Shown piece by piece: positions 46,339 through 55,526 of a stretch of 60,788 nucleotides of DNA. The DNA is from Leptospira alstonii serovar Sichuan str. 79601 (GTDB taxonomy: Bacteria; Spirochaetota; Leptospiria; Leptospirales; Leptospiraceae): contig NZ_ANIK01000093.1 in NCBI RefSeq assembly GCF_000347175.1, positions 1 to 60,788 of the forward strand, read 5' to 3'. How positions within the stretch are numbered: the stretch's first letter is position 1; each line of letters begins with the position of its first letter. Made by a program: the position numbers and the translations under genes. The notes under the pieces are model-generated. The model did not search any database. It was given only the letters and a program-made list of their open reading frames with translations, and was not told where the DNA came from.

Positions 46339-48600
46339 ATGATAATTGATAAAAATATTTCAAAGTACGTCGTTTTTCTTGAAGATAGCATTAAGAATGC
46401 GCTCAAAAAAATTGAAGCAAATAAATCTAAGACTATTTTTGTAGTCTCCGAGGGAAATAAGCTAGTCGGGGTCATTACTGACGGGGACTTTCGTAGATGG
46501 TTGCTGAATGATGGTGTACTCGATCGTAGTTTGGACCAAGATGTAAAGAATATTGTTAATACAAATTTTAAGTATTTATATGTAAACGAAAGTTCGAGAA
46601 GAATTCGAAATTCATTCAATAGTCGAATTTCAATCATTCCACTCATCAATGAAAATGGTGTTTTAGAAGCAATTGCGAGAGAAACTTCTGAAGAGATATT
46701 GATTGAAGGAATATCGGTAAGCTCTAATTCTCCGACCTTCATAATTGCCGAAATCGGTAACAATCATAATGGAGATTTTGCATTAGCAAAAAAATTAGTT
46801 CGTGAGGCTAAACTTGCAGGTGCTGACTGCGCCAAATTTCAAATGCGAAATTTGAACGCCTTATATAGAAATTCCGGAAATGCGAATGATGTGGAAGAGG
46901 ATTTAGGTTCTCAATATACTCTTGATCTATTGAATAAATTTCAGCTTTCGGACGATGAATTATTTCGCATCTTCGATTATTGCCGTGAAGAGTCGTTGAT
47001 ACCGCTGTGTACTCCTTGGGATGAAGAAAGCTTTTTTAAATTAGAAAAATATGGAGTACCCGCATATAAAATTGCTTCGGCGGATTTTACGAACCACGAA
47101 TTGCTTCGATTGGTTGCTAAGTCGGGTAAGCCAATTATTTGTTCAACAGGTATGACCACAGAGGATGAAATATTAGATTCAATTCATATTTTGCAGGATT
47201 TAGGTGCTCAATATATCTTATTGCACTGTAATTCTACTTATCCCGCTCCTTTTAAGGATATAAATCTAAGATATATCGAACATTTGAAAAAGATCGGAGA
47301 TTGTTTGGTTGGATATTCCGGTCATGAACGTGGATATCTCGTCGCATTGGCTGCAATTTCTTTGGACGCGAAAGTAATAGAGAAACACTTTACGTTAGAT
47401 AGAGAAATGGAAGGCAATGATCATAAGGTAAGTCTCTTGCCGAATGAATTTAAAGATATGGTCGAAGGTATTCGACAAATAGAAGAATCTTTAGGCAATA
47501 AAAACTTTCGCCAAATAACTCAAGGCGAATTGATGAATCGGGAAACATTAGGTAAAAGTTTACTAATTAATCGAAATTTAAAGTTCGGTGAAATGATTAC
47601 TTCAGATATGGTTGATATTAGAAGTCCAGGTAAAGGTTTACCACCTTATTTTAAGGAAAGGTTGATTGGAAAATCGGCAAAAAGAGATCTTAAAAAAGGG
47701 GATTTTTTCTATAAATCGGATATAGCCGATGACGTTGTTGAATTTAAAAAGATATTTACTTTTTCAAGACCTTGGGGATTGCCCGTTCGTTATCATGATC
47801 TGAAGCAAATGTTGTCTACGGTTGAAATGGACTTAGTTGAATTTCATTTTAGCTATAAAGACTTAAATCTTGAAATTTCCGAATATATTGAAAAACCATT
47901 AAACATTGATTTTGTAGTACACTGTCCTGAACTTTTTGAGAATGATCATTTGTTGGATTTGTGCACAGATGATGAAAATTATAGAAGAAAGTCTTTAACC
48001 GAAATTCAAAAAGTTATTCATGTAACAAAAAAGTTAAAAGAATTTTTTCCAAACTCAAATAAGAGACCATTAATCGTTACTAATGTTGGCGGTTTTTCTT
48101 TAAATAAACCGTTAGACATAACGATACGCGAAAGATTGTATAAAAATTTGGCTCAATCTTTAAGTGAATTGGATTCAGAAGGAGTAGAGATTATTCCACA
48201 AACGATGCCTCCTTTTCCTTGGCTTTTTGGCGGTCAGAGATATCATAACCTTTTTCTATCAGCTGAGGAAATCGTTGAATTTTGTGAACGTTATTCTGTG
48301 CGAATTTGTCTCGATGTTTCTCATTCTAAATTAGCTTGTAACCACTACCACTGGTCGTTTAGTAAATTTGTAGAGCAAGTTTCTCCTTTTGCTGCACACC
48401 TACATATAGTAGATGCAAAAGGTGTGGATGGAGAAGGATTACAAGTCGGAGAAGGAGAAATTGATTTTCATATGCTTGCCAAAATTCTTAAAGAAAAAAG
48501 CCCTAAGGCCTCTTTTATACCTGAAATTTGGCAAGGGCATAAGAATAATGGCGAAGGGTTTCTCATTTCCCTAACTCGTTTGGAAAAATTTTATTTATAG
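46339..48600 (+). CDS. Four-domain nonulosonic acid synthase: CBS pair, NeuB barrel, SAF, second TIM barrel
   Basis: Residues 1-120 are a CBS pair (FVVSEGNKLVGVITDGDFRR). At 134-380 lies a NeuB-type PEP-condensing barrel with IIAEIGNNHNGDF, HCNSTYPAPFKDINL, GYSGHERG and EKHFTLDREMEGNDHK. A SAF domain covers about 403-463 (SLLINRNLKFGEMI). From ~470 to 753 a xylose-isomerase/AP-endonuclease-2-like barrel follows, with CLDVSHSKL (657-665), HLHIVDAKG and FIPEIWQGH. The extra domains are absent from the ordinary synthase at 41329. The CBS part may sense a nucleotide and the second barrel may isomerise the aldose substrate; both are inferences. Confidence 0.88.
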   Translation: MIIDKNISKYVVFLEDSIKNALKKIEANKSKTIFVVSEGNKLVGVITDGDFRRWLLNDGVLDRSLDQDVKNIVNTNFKYLYVNESSRRIRNSFNSRISIIPLINENGVLEAIARETSEEILIEGISVSSNSPTFIIAEIGNNHNGDFALAKKLVREAKLAGADCAKFQMRNLNALYRNSGNANDVEEDLGSQYTLDLLNKFQLSDDELFRIFDYCREESLIPLCTPWDEESFFKLEKYGVPAYKIASADFTNHELLRLVAKSGKPIICSTGMTTEDEILDSIHILQDLGAQYILLHCNSTYPAPFKDINLRYIEHLKKIGDCLVGYSGHERGYLVALAAISLDAKVIEKHFTLDREMEGNDHKVSLLPNEFKDMVEGIRQIEESLGNKNFRQITQGELMNRETLGKSLLINRNLKFGEMITSDMVDIRSPGKGLPPYFKERLIGKSAKRDLKKGDFFYKSDIADDVVEFKKIFTFSRPWGLPVRYHDLKQMLSTVEMDLVEFHFSYKDLNLEISEYIEKPLNIDFVVHCPELFENDHLLDLCTDDENYRRKSLTEIQKVIHVTKKLKEFFPNSNKRPLIVTNVGGFSLNKPLDITIRERLYKNLAQSLSELDSEGVEIIPQTMPPFPWLFGGQRYHNLFLSAEEIVEFCERYSVRICLDVSHSKLACNHYHWSFSKFVEQVSPFAAHLHIVDAKGVDGEGLQVGEGEIDFHMLAKILKEKSPKASFIPEIWQGHKNNGEGFLISLTRLEKFYL

Positions 48601-48622
48601 AAATAATTTTAGAGGTTTTAAA

Positions 48623-49810
48623 GTGGATTTTAAAATTAAGTGGTCTGGCCGCTCTATCGATTATACTCAGGAAGAGATAGATACTGTTGTAAACGTGATG
48701 AAGACCGCAGACCCGCAAACTCAAGGAAAATATCTACAACAGTTCGAAAGTGATTTTTCAAGTTATCTTGGCGGACAGGTTTGCTTTGGGGTTACTAATG
48801 CTACGCATGCTTTAGAGCTAATCGCAGACCTTTCAGGTTTGAAAGATGGGGACGAGGTCATTATTCCTGGACATACCTATTGTGCATCAGCAATCCCGTT
48901 CGGAAGAACAGGAGCTACTTTAGTATGGGCAGATATCGATCCTGAAACTTTTTTAATATCTTTTGAGTCGATTCAAAAATTGGTCACAAGTAAAACTAAG
49001 GCAATTGTAGTTGTTCACTTATATGGAATGATCATTCCAAACATTGCCGAAATTGCTAAATTTGCAAAATCTAAGAATATTTTATTAATTGAAGATTGTG
49101 CTCAATCACTGGGCGCTATCTTAGATGGAAAACCTTGTGGCACATTCGGAAATTTTGCGGCCTTTAGTTTTCATGGTCAAAAAAATATTACTACTATGGG
49201 TGAAGGTGGAATTCTTACCTTGAAGAATAACGATTCTCTTGTCCAAAAAGTTCCCGGTTTAAGACATAATGGACATGCTCCCTTTTTAAATAAGACTGAA
49301 TATTGGCTTCCAGCTATGTCCAATGTGGATTTGGATCTGGATAAAATTTGGCCGCATAACTTTAGCTTAACGGAAGCTCAGGCTGCCCTAGGATCTGTTT
49401 TGCTAAAACGAATTAGGGCTCTAACGGAGGATCGAAAAAAAAGGGCACAAAAATTTATTAATTCATTTAAGGACTTTGAGGAATTAGTTTTTCAAAAGCA
49501 GAACGATTCTAGTTCTCATAGTCATCATTTATTAGTTGCTAAGTATAAAGCGAAAAATAAAGAAAAGGATAGAAACGATTTGATTTCTATTTTAAGTAAA
49601 AAATATAAAATTCAAGTTATCGTCCAATATTTCCCTTTATATAGATACGATCTATTCAAAAAAATGGGGTATGGACAAGCGGTCTGTCCTGAAACCGATG
49701 AATTTTTTGATAACATGATTTCCTTCCCATTTCATATATGGATGAATGAATCGGATTTTGATTATATGATAGCCTCAATTAAACAAGCTCTGGTCGAGTT
49801 GCGCAGTTAA
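48623..49810 (+). CDS. DegT/DnrJ/EryC1/StrS aminotransferase (KdnA-like by context)
   Basis: This 395-residue PLP enzyme starts at GTG 48623 with AGAGG seven bases upstream. Phosphate site GVTNATHALELIADL, IEDCAQSLGA for the ring, and Schiff-base Lys in SFHGQKNITTMGEGG. A ~25-residue insertion after HNGHAPF is unusual. It lies 22 bases after the fused synthase and two genes before a KdnB-like oxidase. In Shewanella, KdnB oxidises C8 of Kdo and KdnA aminates it, so an analogous pair is suggested, acting on whatever acid the synthase makes. Confidence 0.87.
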   Translation: MDFKIKWSGRSIDYTQEEIDTVVNVMKTADPQTQGKYLQQFESDFSSYLGGQVCFGVTNATHALELIADLSGLKDGDEVIIPGHTYCASAIPFGRTGATLVWADIDPETFLISFESIQKLVTSKTKAIVVVHLYGMIIPNIAEIAKFAKSKNILLIEDCAQSLGAILDGKPCGTFGNFAAFSFHGQKNITTMGEGGILTLKNNDSLVQKVPGLRHNGHAPFLNKTEYWLPAMSNVDLDLDKIWPHNFSLTEAQAALGSVLLKRIRALTEDRKKRAQKFINSFKDFEELVFQKQNDSSSHSHHLLVAKYKAKNKEKDRNDLISILSKKYKIQVIVQYFPLYRYDLFKKMGYGQAVCPETDEFFDNMISFPFHIWMNESDFDYMIASIKQALVELRS

Positions 49811-49817
49811 TCTTAGA

Positions 49818-50450
49818 ATGAATTTAGCTGTAATTCCTGCCAGGGGCGGTAGTAAAGGTCTTCCTGGGAAAAATATTAAGAACTTATGTGGTAAGCCATT
49901 GATTGCCTGGTCCATTGAAGCAGCTCAGCAAGCGAAAAGAATTGATCAAATTGTCGTTTCGACTGACAGTGAAGAAATAGCTGCTATTGCAAAGGATTGG
50001 AATTGCGCAGTTTTAAAAAGACCTGCCGAGTTAGCGACCGATGAAGCGAAGACGATTGCCGTCCTTGGACAAATCTCAAAAGAAATTCCAGAAGCTGAAA
50101 ACTTCATTCTCTTGCAACCAACATCGCCAATTAGAGACGCTGGGTTAATTGATGAGTGTCTGGATATATATGAAAAAGGCAACTTTTCTAACCTGGCCAC
50201 TGGATTTTGGTGTAAATATCAGGAATTTGGAAAACATAATAACATGCGTCGTCAAGATTATAAGGGTTTTTTTTATGACGACGGCAATATTTATATTTTA
50301 TCACAAAATCTGGTTTCAAAAGGGCTTTGGTTTAGTGACAATGTATGCAGACACGTTATTTCAAGACATCAAAATTTTGAGATAGATGACGAAATCGATT
50401 TTGTTATACTAGAAGCTTTATTGAATAAATATAGATCAGTTCGCAACTAA
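49818..50450 (+). CDS. Second CMP-nonulosonic acid synthetase (NeuA-like)
   Basis: A cytidylyltransferase of 210 residues. IPARGGSKGLPGKNIKNLCG at the N-terminus, VVSTDSEEIAAIAKDW, LLQPTSPIRDAGLID and FEIDDEIDFVILEALL near the end show the complete acylneuraminate cytidylyltransferase pattern. It is clearly diverged from the copy at 37876 and packed with the second synthase module (7 bases after the aminotransferase). It should activate the second acid as its CMP derivative. Confidence 0.9.
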   Translation: MNLAVIPARGGSKGLPGKNIKNLCGKPLIAWSIEAAQQAKRIDQIVVSTDSEEIAAIAKDWNCAVLKRPAELATDEAKTIAVLGQISKEIPEAENFILLQPTSPIRDAGLIDECLDIYEKGNFSNLATGFWCKYQEFGKHNNMRRQDYKGFFYDDGNIYILSQNLVSKGLWFSDNVCRHVISRHQNFEIDDEIDFVILEALLNKYRSVRN

Positions 50451-50464
50451 GTAAGGATAATTTA

Positions 50465-51535
50465 ATGACCCCTGTTAGAATTTTTAAACAAGTACCTCGT
50501 TTGCTTTTTGGTAGTAATACGATTGATCGAATCAATGAACTATTGCCTAAGAAAAACACAGCCGACGATTATTATATTTATATAATAGATGATGTTCACC
50601 AAAAAGGAATTTTATTTAACAGATTAAAGAAAGAAAATGAAGATGCAGTTGAATGGTTTCCAGCTAGTGCTAAAGAACCTTCGACGCTTCAAATAGATGC
50701 ATTGAAGGATAAATTTCTTCAAATCCGAAATCATAAATTACCTACTGCCGTCATTGGAATAGGTGGGGGTAGTACTATGGATGTGGCGAAAGCTTTATCC
50801 GTGATGATGTGTAACGAAGGTTCTGCTTCTCAATACCAAGGCTGGGATCTTGTTCCAAAGCCTGGAATTTTTAAGATTGGAATTCCGACCATAGCAGGCT
50901 CTGGAGCGGAGGCTAGTCGGACGGCCGTGCTAATGGGAAAAGAGCGTAAGTTTGGAATTAATAGTGATCATAGCATGTTTGATGCAATTATATTAGATAG
51001 TACTTTGATAAAGGATGTTCCTATTACTCAAAGATTTTACACGGGTATGGATTGTTATATTCACTGTGTAGAAAGTTTACAAGGAACGATGATTAACGAA
51101 CTTGCCAAGGGAAATGCAAGCAAAGCATTAGAACTTTGTGAAAAAGTTTTTCTATCAAATGGTGACGATGATATGCTACTTACGGCTTCGTATATGGGAG
51201 GGGTTTCTATTGTTAATTCCGAAGTTGGAGTTTGCCATGCGTTGTCATATGGCCTTAGTCTTGAATTGGGCTTTAGGCATGGCTTTGCAAATTGCGTTGC
51301 TTTTAATGTTTTAGATGAATATTACGGTCAATGGGTGAATCGTTTTCGGGAAATGTTAAAAATTCATAATATACAATTGCCGACAAACGTGTGTAGCTCC
51401 TTGGATAAGGCTGCTATGGAACGAATGGTAAATATGACTCTTAAAATGGAAAGACCTCTAACTAATGCACTTGGTGACAATTGGAAAGATAAAATGACAC
51501 CAGAAAAAATAGTTAGCTTATACGAGAGGATGTAA
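50465..51535 (+). CDS. Iron-containing alcohol dehydrogenase, KdnB-like
   Basis: At 356 residues, a type III alcohol dehydrogenase fold: GGGSTMDVAKAL (100-111) binds the dinucleotide, and the iron ligands are Asp196, His200 (MDCYIH), His258 (GVCHALSY) and His272 (FRHGFAN). Sequences such as KVPRLLFGSN (here QVPRLLFGSN) and IPTIAGSGAEASRTAVL resemble KdnB, the 3-deoxy-octulosonate 8-oxidase. It would oxidise a primary hydroxyl to an aldehyde for amination by the DegT enzyme at 48623. It starts 14 bases after the CMP-synthetase gene. Confidence 0.87.
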   Translation: MTPVRIFKQVPRLLFGSNTIDRINELLPKKNTADDYYIYIIDDVHQKGILFNRLKKENEDAVEWFPASAKEPSTLQIDALKDKFLQIRNHKLPTAVIGIGGGSTMDVAKALSVMMCNEGSASQYQGWDLVPKPGIFKIGIPTIAGSGAEASRTAVLMGKERKFGINSDHSMFDAIILDSTLIKDVPITQRFYTGMDCYIHCVESLQGTMINELAKGNASKALELCEKVFLSNGDDDMLLTASYMGGVSIVNSEVGVCHALSYGLSLELGFRHGFANCVAFNVLDEYYGQWVNRFREMLKIHNIQLPTNVCSSLDKAAMERMVNMTLKMERPLTNALGDNWKDKMTPEKIVSLYERM

Positions 51536-52513
51536 ATGGAAAGTTACAAAAAAGAGTCGGATGCATTAAAAACTTTAACCCGTGTCAAAGGGATTGAGTT
51601 CGAAGAATATAGAAAGAAATGGGACTTAGTAAACAGTTTTGAATTGGAAACTGAGTTCCCAATGTTTCTCCATATAGAAACAAGTTTTAAATGTAATTTT
51701 AAATGTCCTATGTGCGTGCAAGGCGTACCTGAATTGAAAGAGAAATTCGGTTATAAAGAAAAAATGACCACCGAGAGTATTACTAAGATTTTGCTGGAGG
51801 GGAAAAAATATAATACCCCATCCGTCTCTTTTCAAGGTGATAATGAACCATTTTTAAATAAAGAGATTACCGACTGGTTCGCACTCGCTATTGAATTCGG
51901 ATATCTTGATGTAATGGTAAATACAAATGCTTCGCTTGTAACAGAGGAGCTTGCCGAAAAGATTATTAAATCTGGACTGACTAGAATTAGATTTAGTTTA
52001 GATGCGATTAATGAAGATACGTATAAAAAAATTCGAATTGGAGGAAAATTTGATCAAGTGATGAAAAATATAGATAATTTTCTTCGAATTCGTAAAGAAT
52101 TAAATTCTGAGCTTCCAATTGTCGGAGTAAATTTCGTACGAATGAAAGAGAATGAAGCGGAAATAGATGAATTTATTAAATATTGGAATGATAAAGTTGA
52201 TTTCATAGTAATTCAAGATTTTATGACGCCGGATATAGAAGGGGATTTTCAAAAGCTTGCTGGAAAAGAAAAAACTAATAACTATAACTTTAGATGCAAT
52301 CAACCTTGGCAGAGGCTGTATATTCGTGGTAACGGAGATGTTACTCCTTGTTGCGCGATGTTTAGCAGTTATTTGAAATTGGGTAATACATCAAATTTAA
52401 ATCTTGCAGATCTATGGAATAGTAAAGAAGCAAAAGACTTGCGAAAGTTGCATAAAGAGGGTCGATATCATGAAAACCCTATATGTTTAAAATGTTCCAA
52501 AATGTCAGGTTAA
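51536..52513 (+). CDS. Radical SAM/SPASM enzyme
   Basis: At 325 residues, the [4Fe-4S]-SAM motif is Cys53-x3-Cys57-x2-Cys60 (FKCNFKCPMC). A partial TIM barrel follows, with FQGDNEPFLN and RIRFSLDAINEDTY. The C-terminal SPASM region has CNQPWQRLYIRGNGDVTPCC and CLKCSK for auxiliary clusters. It directly follows the KdnB-like gene (no gap). SPASM enzymes of this kind oxidise, dehydrate or epimerise sugars and peptides. In this module it is probably a sugar-modifying step; no precursor peptide gene is visible. Confidence 0.88.
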   Translation: MESYKKESDALKTLTRVKGIEFEEYRKKWDLVNSFELETEFPMFLHIETSFKCNFKCPMCVQGVPELKEKFGYKEKMTTESITKILLEGKKYNTPSVSFQGDNEPFLNKEITDWFALAIEFGYLDVMVNTNASLVTEELAEKIIKSGLTRIRFSLDAINEDTYKKIRIGGKFDQVMKNIDNFLRIRKELNSELPIVGVNFVRMKENEAEIDEFIKYWNDKVDFIVIQDFMTPDIEGDFQKLAGKEKTNNYNFRCNQPWQRLYIRGNGDVTPCCAMFSSYLKLGNTSNLNLADLWNSKEAKDLRKLHKEGRYHENPICLKCSKMSG

Positions 52514-52603
52514 TAAAAAATCAAAATCATCAATTTTTTTGCATTTATAATGTATATAAAATAGATCAGTCCGGTATGTTATTTTAAGGATAATGTAATA
52601 TTA

Positions 52604-53467
52604 ATGGAATGTTATTTATGCAAATCAGTGTCGAATATCAGAAAAGATGGTGTTGTGCGAGACAATCTAGATTTAGAAGTTTTAGAATGCGCAGAATGTG
52701 GACTCGTATTTTTATCAAACTCAAAGCATATTTCTGAAGAACATTATGTAAACTCAGGTATGCATGGTGAAGAAATGATATCTATACAAAATTGGGTAAG
52801 GGAGTCGGATGCTGACGATACTCGAAGATATGAATTTCTGAAAACCAAATTACTAAATAAAAAGCTTTTGGATTTCGGTTGCGGCGCAGGCGGATTTCTT
52901 TTGAAATCTTTAAAAGACACCTCACTTTCAGAAGGCGTTGAGTTAGAATTAAGGCTTCAAGAATATTATAATGAGAACGGGTTGAAAGTATGGACGAACT
53001 TACAAAAAATATTCGATGAAGGAAAACGATTTGATATTATTACAGCATTTCATGTGGTTGAGCATCTTACTGATCCCAAAAAAACAATCTTAGAATTGGC
53101 TTCAATGCTTTCTGATGACGGAGAGTTAGTTATTGAAGTGCCAAATTCCAACGATGCCTTGCTTGTTCTTTATCAATCTGATGCATTCTCTAAATTTACT
53201 TATTGGAGCCAGCATCTTTATTTATTTAATAATATTACCTTGACTAAATTAATTCAGCAGACGGGTTTGAAATTAAATTGGATTAAGCAAATTCAAAGAT
53301 ATCCTCTGTCCAATCATCTTTATTGGCTTTCTAAAGAAAAGCCCGGTGGTCACGTGAAGTGGTCCTTTCTGGAAAATGAAATGCTCCATCAGATTTACGA
53401 ATCGCAACTTGCCTCACTTGGCCTATGCGATACAATTATTGTAAGCGTTTCTTTAAATAAAATTTAG
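52604..53467 (+). CDS. SAM-dependent methyltransferase with N-terminal zinc site
   Basis: At 287 residues, the N-terminus has CYLC and CAECGLVFL, a zinc ribbon as in many sugar-cluster methyltransferases. The class I SAM domain has LLDFGCGAGGFLLKSL, ITAFHVVEHLTDP and DGELVIEVPNSNDALL. It lacks the third C-terminal domain of the three long C-methyltransferases in this window, so O- or N-methylation is more likely. It lies 90 bases after the radical SAM gene, in the same module. Confidence 0.87.
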   Translation: MECYLCKSVSNIRKDGVVRDNLDLEVLECAECGLVFLSNSKHISEEHYVNSGMHGEEMISIQNWVRESDADDTRRYEFLKTKLLNKKLLDFGCGAGGFLLKSLKDTSLSEGVELELRLQEYYNENGLKVWTNLQKIFDEGKRFDIITAFHVVEHLTDPKKTILELASMLSDDGELVIEVPNSNDALLVLYQSDAFSKFTYWSQHLYLFNNITLTKLIQQTGLKLNWIKQIQRYPLSNHLYWLSKEKPGGHVKWSFLENEMLHQIYESQLASLGLCDTIIVSVSLNKI

Positions 53468-53626
53468 AATATTTATCGAGCGTTTTTTCAATTCACGTCT
53501 ATTTGAATAGCTATCCTCTGTCAGAAATCTTAAATTAATTGTTATGCATTCTTAAAACTTCAAAGGAGAATTCGTTATTTTTGAAATTTATTTCTAATAA
53601 ATTTCACGAAGAAGAAAATAGAAAAA

Positions 53627-55438
53627 ATGAAAATATTATCAATTTATTGGGGAATTTGTTCTAGCGCCTCTTTATTTATAGATGGAAAAGTTGTGGCTTC
53701 GGTTCACGAGGAGAGATTTACGCGATCTAAGAACGAAGATTCATTTCCGGCCAACTCTATAAAATATTGTTTAGAAGAAGCTAAAATTAAATCTTCAGAT
53801 TTGGACGGTGCAGCAATTGCAAGTATTAGTAGTCCTATCGATGATATAATGCTACTTAAAAGCCAATGGACTATAGACGATTATTTAAGAGAACAGCATT
53901 TAAGGTGGAAGCCGTTTTTAGTAAATGGAGATAAGACACTTAAATCTGTTTTGGAGACATTTCCAGAAAAGAAAAAAGCGGAGATAAGTATAAATACTGA
54001 TTATTTTAGAAATCTTGAAAGCCTTACTTTTGAAGAAAGACAAAAAAGATATGATGTCGATAGGGAGCAAATTCTTGCTGATTTCCTATCAATCGAAAAA
54101 AGAAAAGTGAGAAGAATTGAACACCATAGATGTCATGCGGCCTATTCATATTATGCATCAGCATACCGTAATAAACCGGTATTGGCTCTTACCATAGATG
54201 GTTGGGGAGATGGAAAGAATGCTACGATTGGTCTTTTTGATGAAACCGGCACGTATTCAAGACTTTATGAAAGTGATCAATGCGCTATCGGAAGAATTTA
54301 TCGTTATATGACTTTGCTTCTGGGAATGAAACCTAATGAGCACGAATTTAAAGTAATGGGTTTGGCTCCATATGGAAAGGAAACGCATGCAAAAAAAGCG
54401 TTAGATATTTTGAGGAATACGCTCTATGTAGACGGAGAAGAATTTAAGTGGAAAGAGAAACCCGTAGATAGTTATTTTTGGTTTAAAGAGAGATTTGAAG
54501 GTGTTCGTTTCGATAATATCGCTTTTGCATTACAAAAGTGGACCGAAGAATTAATCGTTGAATGGGTGCGGAACGCGATTAAGAAATATAAAATACATGA
54601 TATCGTAATTAGTGGAGGAGTCGCAATGAATATTAAGGCAATGGGCAAGATTGCTGATTTGCCAGAAGTTGCGAGTCTATTTATTGGAGGTTCATCGGGT
54701 GACGAGTCTATGGCAATTAGTTCTGGAATTTGCTTAGCGGAAGATCTAACAAATGAATCATCCGTCCGATGGAACTCAAATAGCATAGAGCCACTGACGC
54801 GTTTGTATTTAGGTCCATCATCTAATTTAAAAGATGAGAATAAAGCAGTAAGTGGACTCGACAAAACAAAGTTTGACATTATTGAAAATCCAGAAAACAG
54901 TAAAATTGCTCAGTTGCTTTTTGATGGCAAAATTTTAGCTAGGGCTGCTGGTAGAATGGAATTTGGTCAAAGAGCTTTAGGAAATCGTTCTATTTTAGCA
55001 GATCCAATTCATTTAAAAATTAAAGAAAAAATTAATTCTGCTATTAAGAGTAGAGATTTTTGGATGCCATTTGCACCCGTTGTTTTGGATGGATTCGCAG
55101 AACGATATCTTATAAATCCAAAAAATCTCGAATCGCCTCATATGACCCTTAGCTTTGATACAACAGATGAAGGTTATAATGCAATGAATGCAGCCTGTCA
55201 TCCAGCTGATAAAACAGCAAGAGCACAAATACTAAAAAAGAAAGATAATCTTGAGTTATATTCGTTGCTTGAAGCATTTCAACAGATAACCGGTAGAGGT
55301 GCTCTTTTAAATACCTCTTTCAATTTGCACGGGTTTCCAATCGTAAATACTCCGTCGGAAGCAATCGATGTATTACTGAATTCAGGCTTAGATGGATTGA
55401 TTTTGAATCATTTTTTGATTCTTAAAAAATATACCTAA
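53627..55438 (+). CDS. Carbamoyltransferase (NodU/CmcH/TobZ family)
   Basis: This is a 603-residue two-domain enzyme. The Kae1-like N-terminal part has VHEERFTRSKNED, the metal-binding IEHHRCHAAYSYYASAY and LTIDGWGDGKNAT, then HEFKVMGLAPYG. The C-terminal carbamoyltransferase part has ARAAGRMEFGQRALGNRSIL and GALLNTSFNLHGFPIV. It makes carbamoyl-adenylate from carbamoyl phosphate and ATP and passes the carbamoyl group to a hydroxyl of a sugar or antibiotic. Here the acceptor is presumably a sugar of the O-antigen, possibly the second ulosonic acid. Full length. Confidence 0.93.
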   Translation: MKILSIYWGICSSASLFIDGKVVASVHEERFTRSKNEDSFPANSIKYCLEEAKIKSSDLDGAAIASISSPIDDIMLLKSQWTIDDYLREQHLRWKPFLVNGDKTLKSVLETFPEKKKAEISINTDYFRNLESLTFEERQKRYDVDREQILADFLSIEKRKVRRIEHHRCHAAYSYYASAYRNKPVLALTIDGWGDGKNATIGLFDETGTYSRLYESDQCAIGRIYRYMTLLLGMKPNEHEFKVMGLAPYGKETHAKKALDILRNTLYVDGEEFKWKEKPVDSYFWFKERFEGVRFDNIAFALQKWTEELIVEWVRNAIKKYKIHDIVISGGVAMNIKAMGKIADLPEVASLFIGGSSGDESMAISSGICLAEDLTNESSVRWNSNSIEPLTRLYLGPSSNLKDENKAVSGLDKTKFDIIENPENSKIAQLLFDGKILARAAGRMEFGQRALGNRSILADPIHLKIKEKINSAIKSRDFWMPFAPVVLDGFAERYLINPKNLESPHMTLSFDTTDEGYNAMNAACHPADKTARAQILKKKDNLELYSLLEAFQQITGRGALLNTSFNLHGFPIVNTPSEAIDVLLNSGLDGLILNHFLILKKYT

Positions 55439-55526
55439 AGCGTCGAATTGGATTATTTAGATCATTTTATTTAATTGTGATTTGTATCTTTAGAGTGCAA
55501 TATAATGGCTCTGTAAATTTAGTAAT

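Noticed and set aside
46173..46763. Minus-strand frame of 196 residues
   Set aside because: Antisense to the end of the LA_1612-like gene and the start of the fused synthase, both with clear domain motifs.
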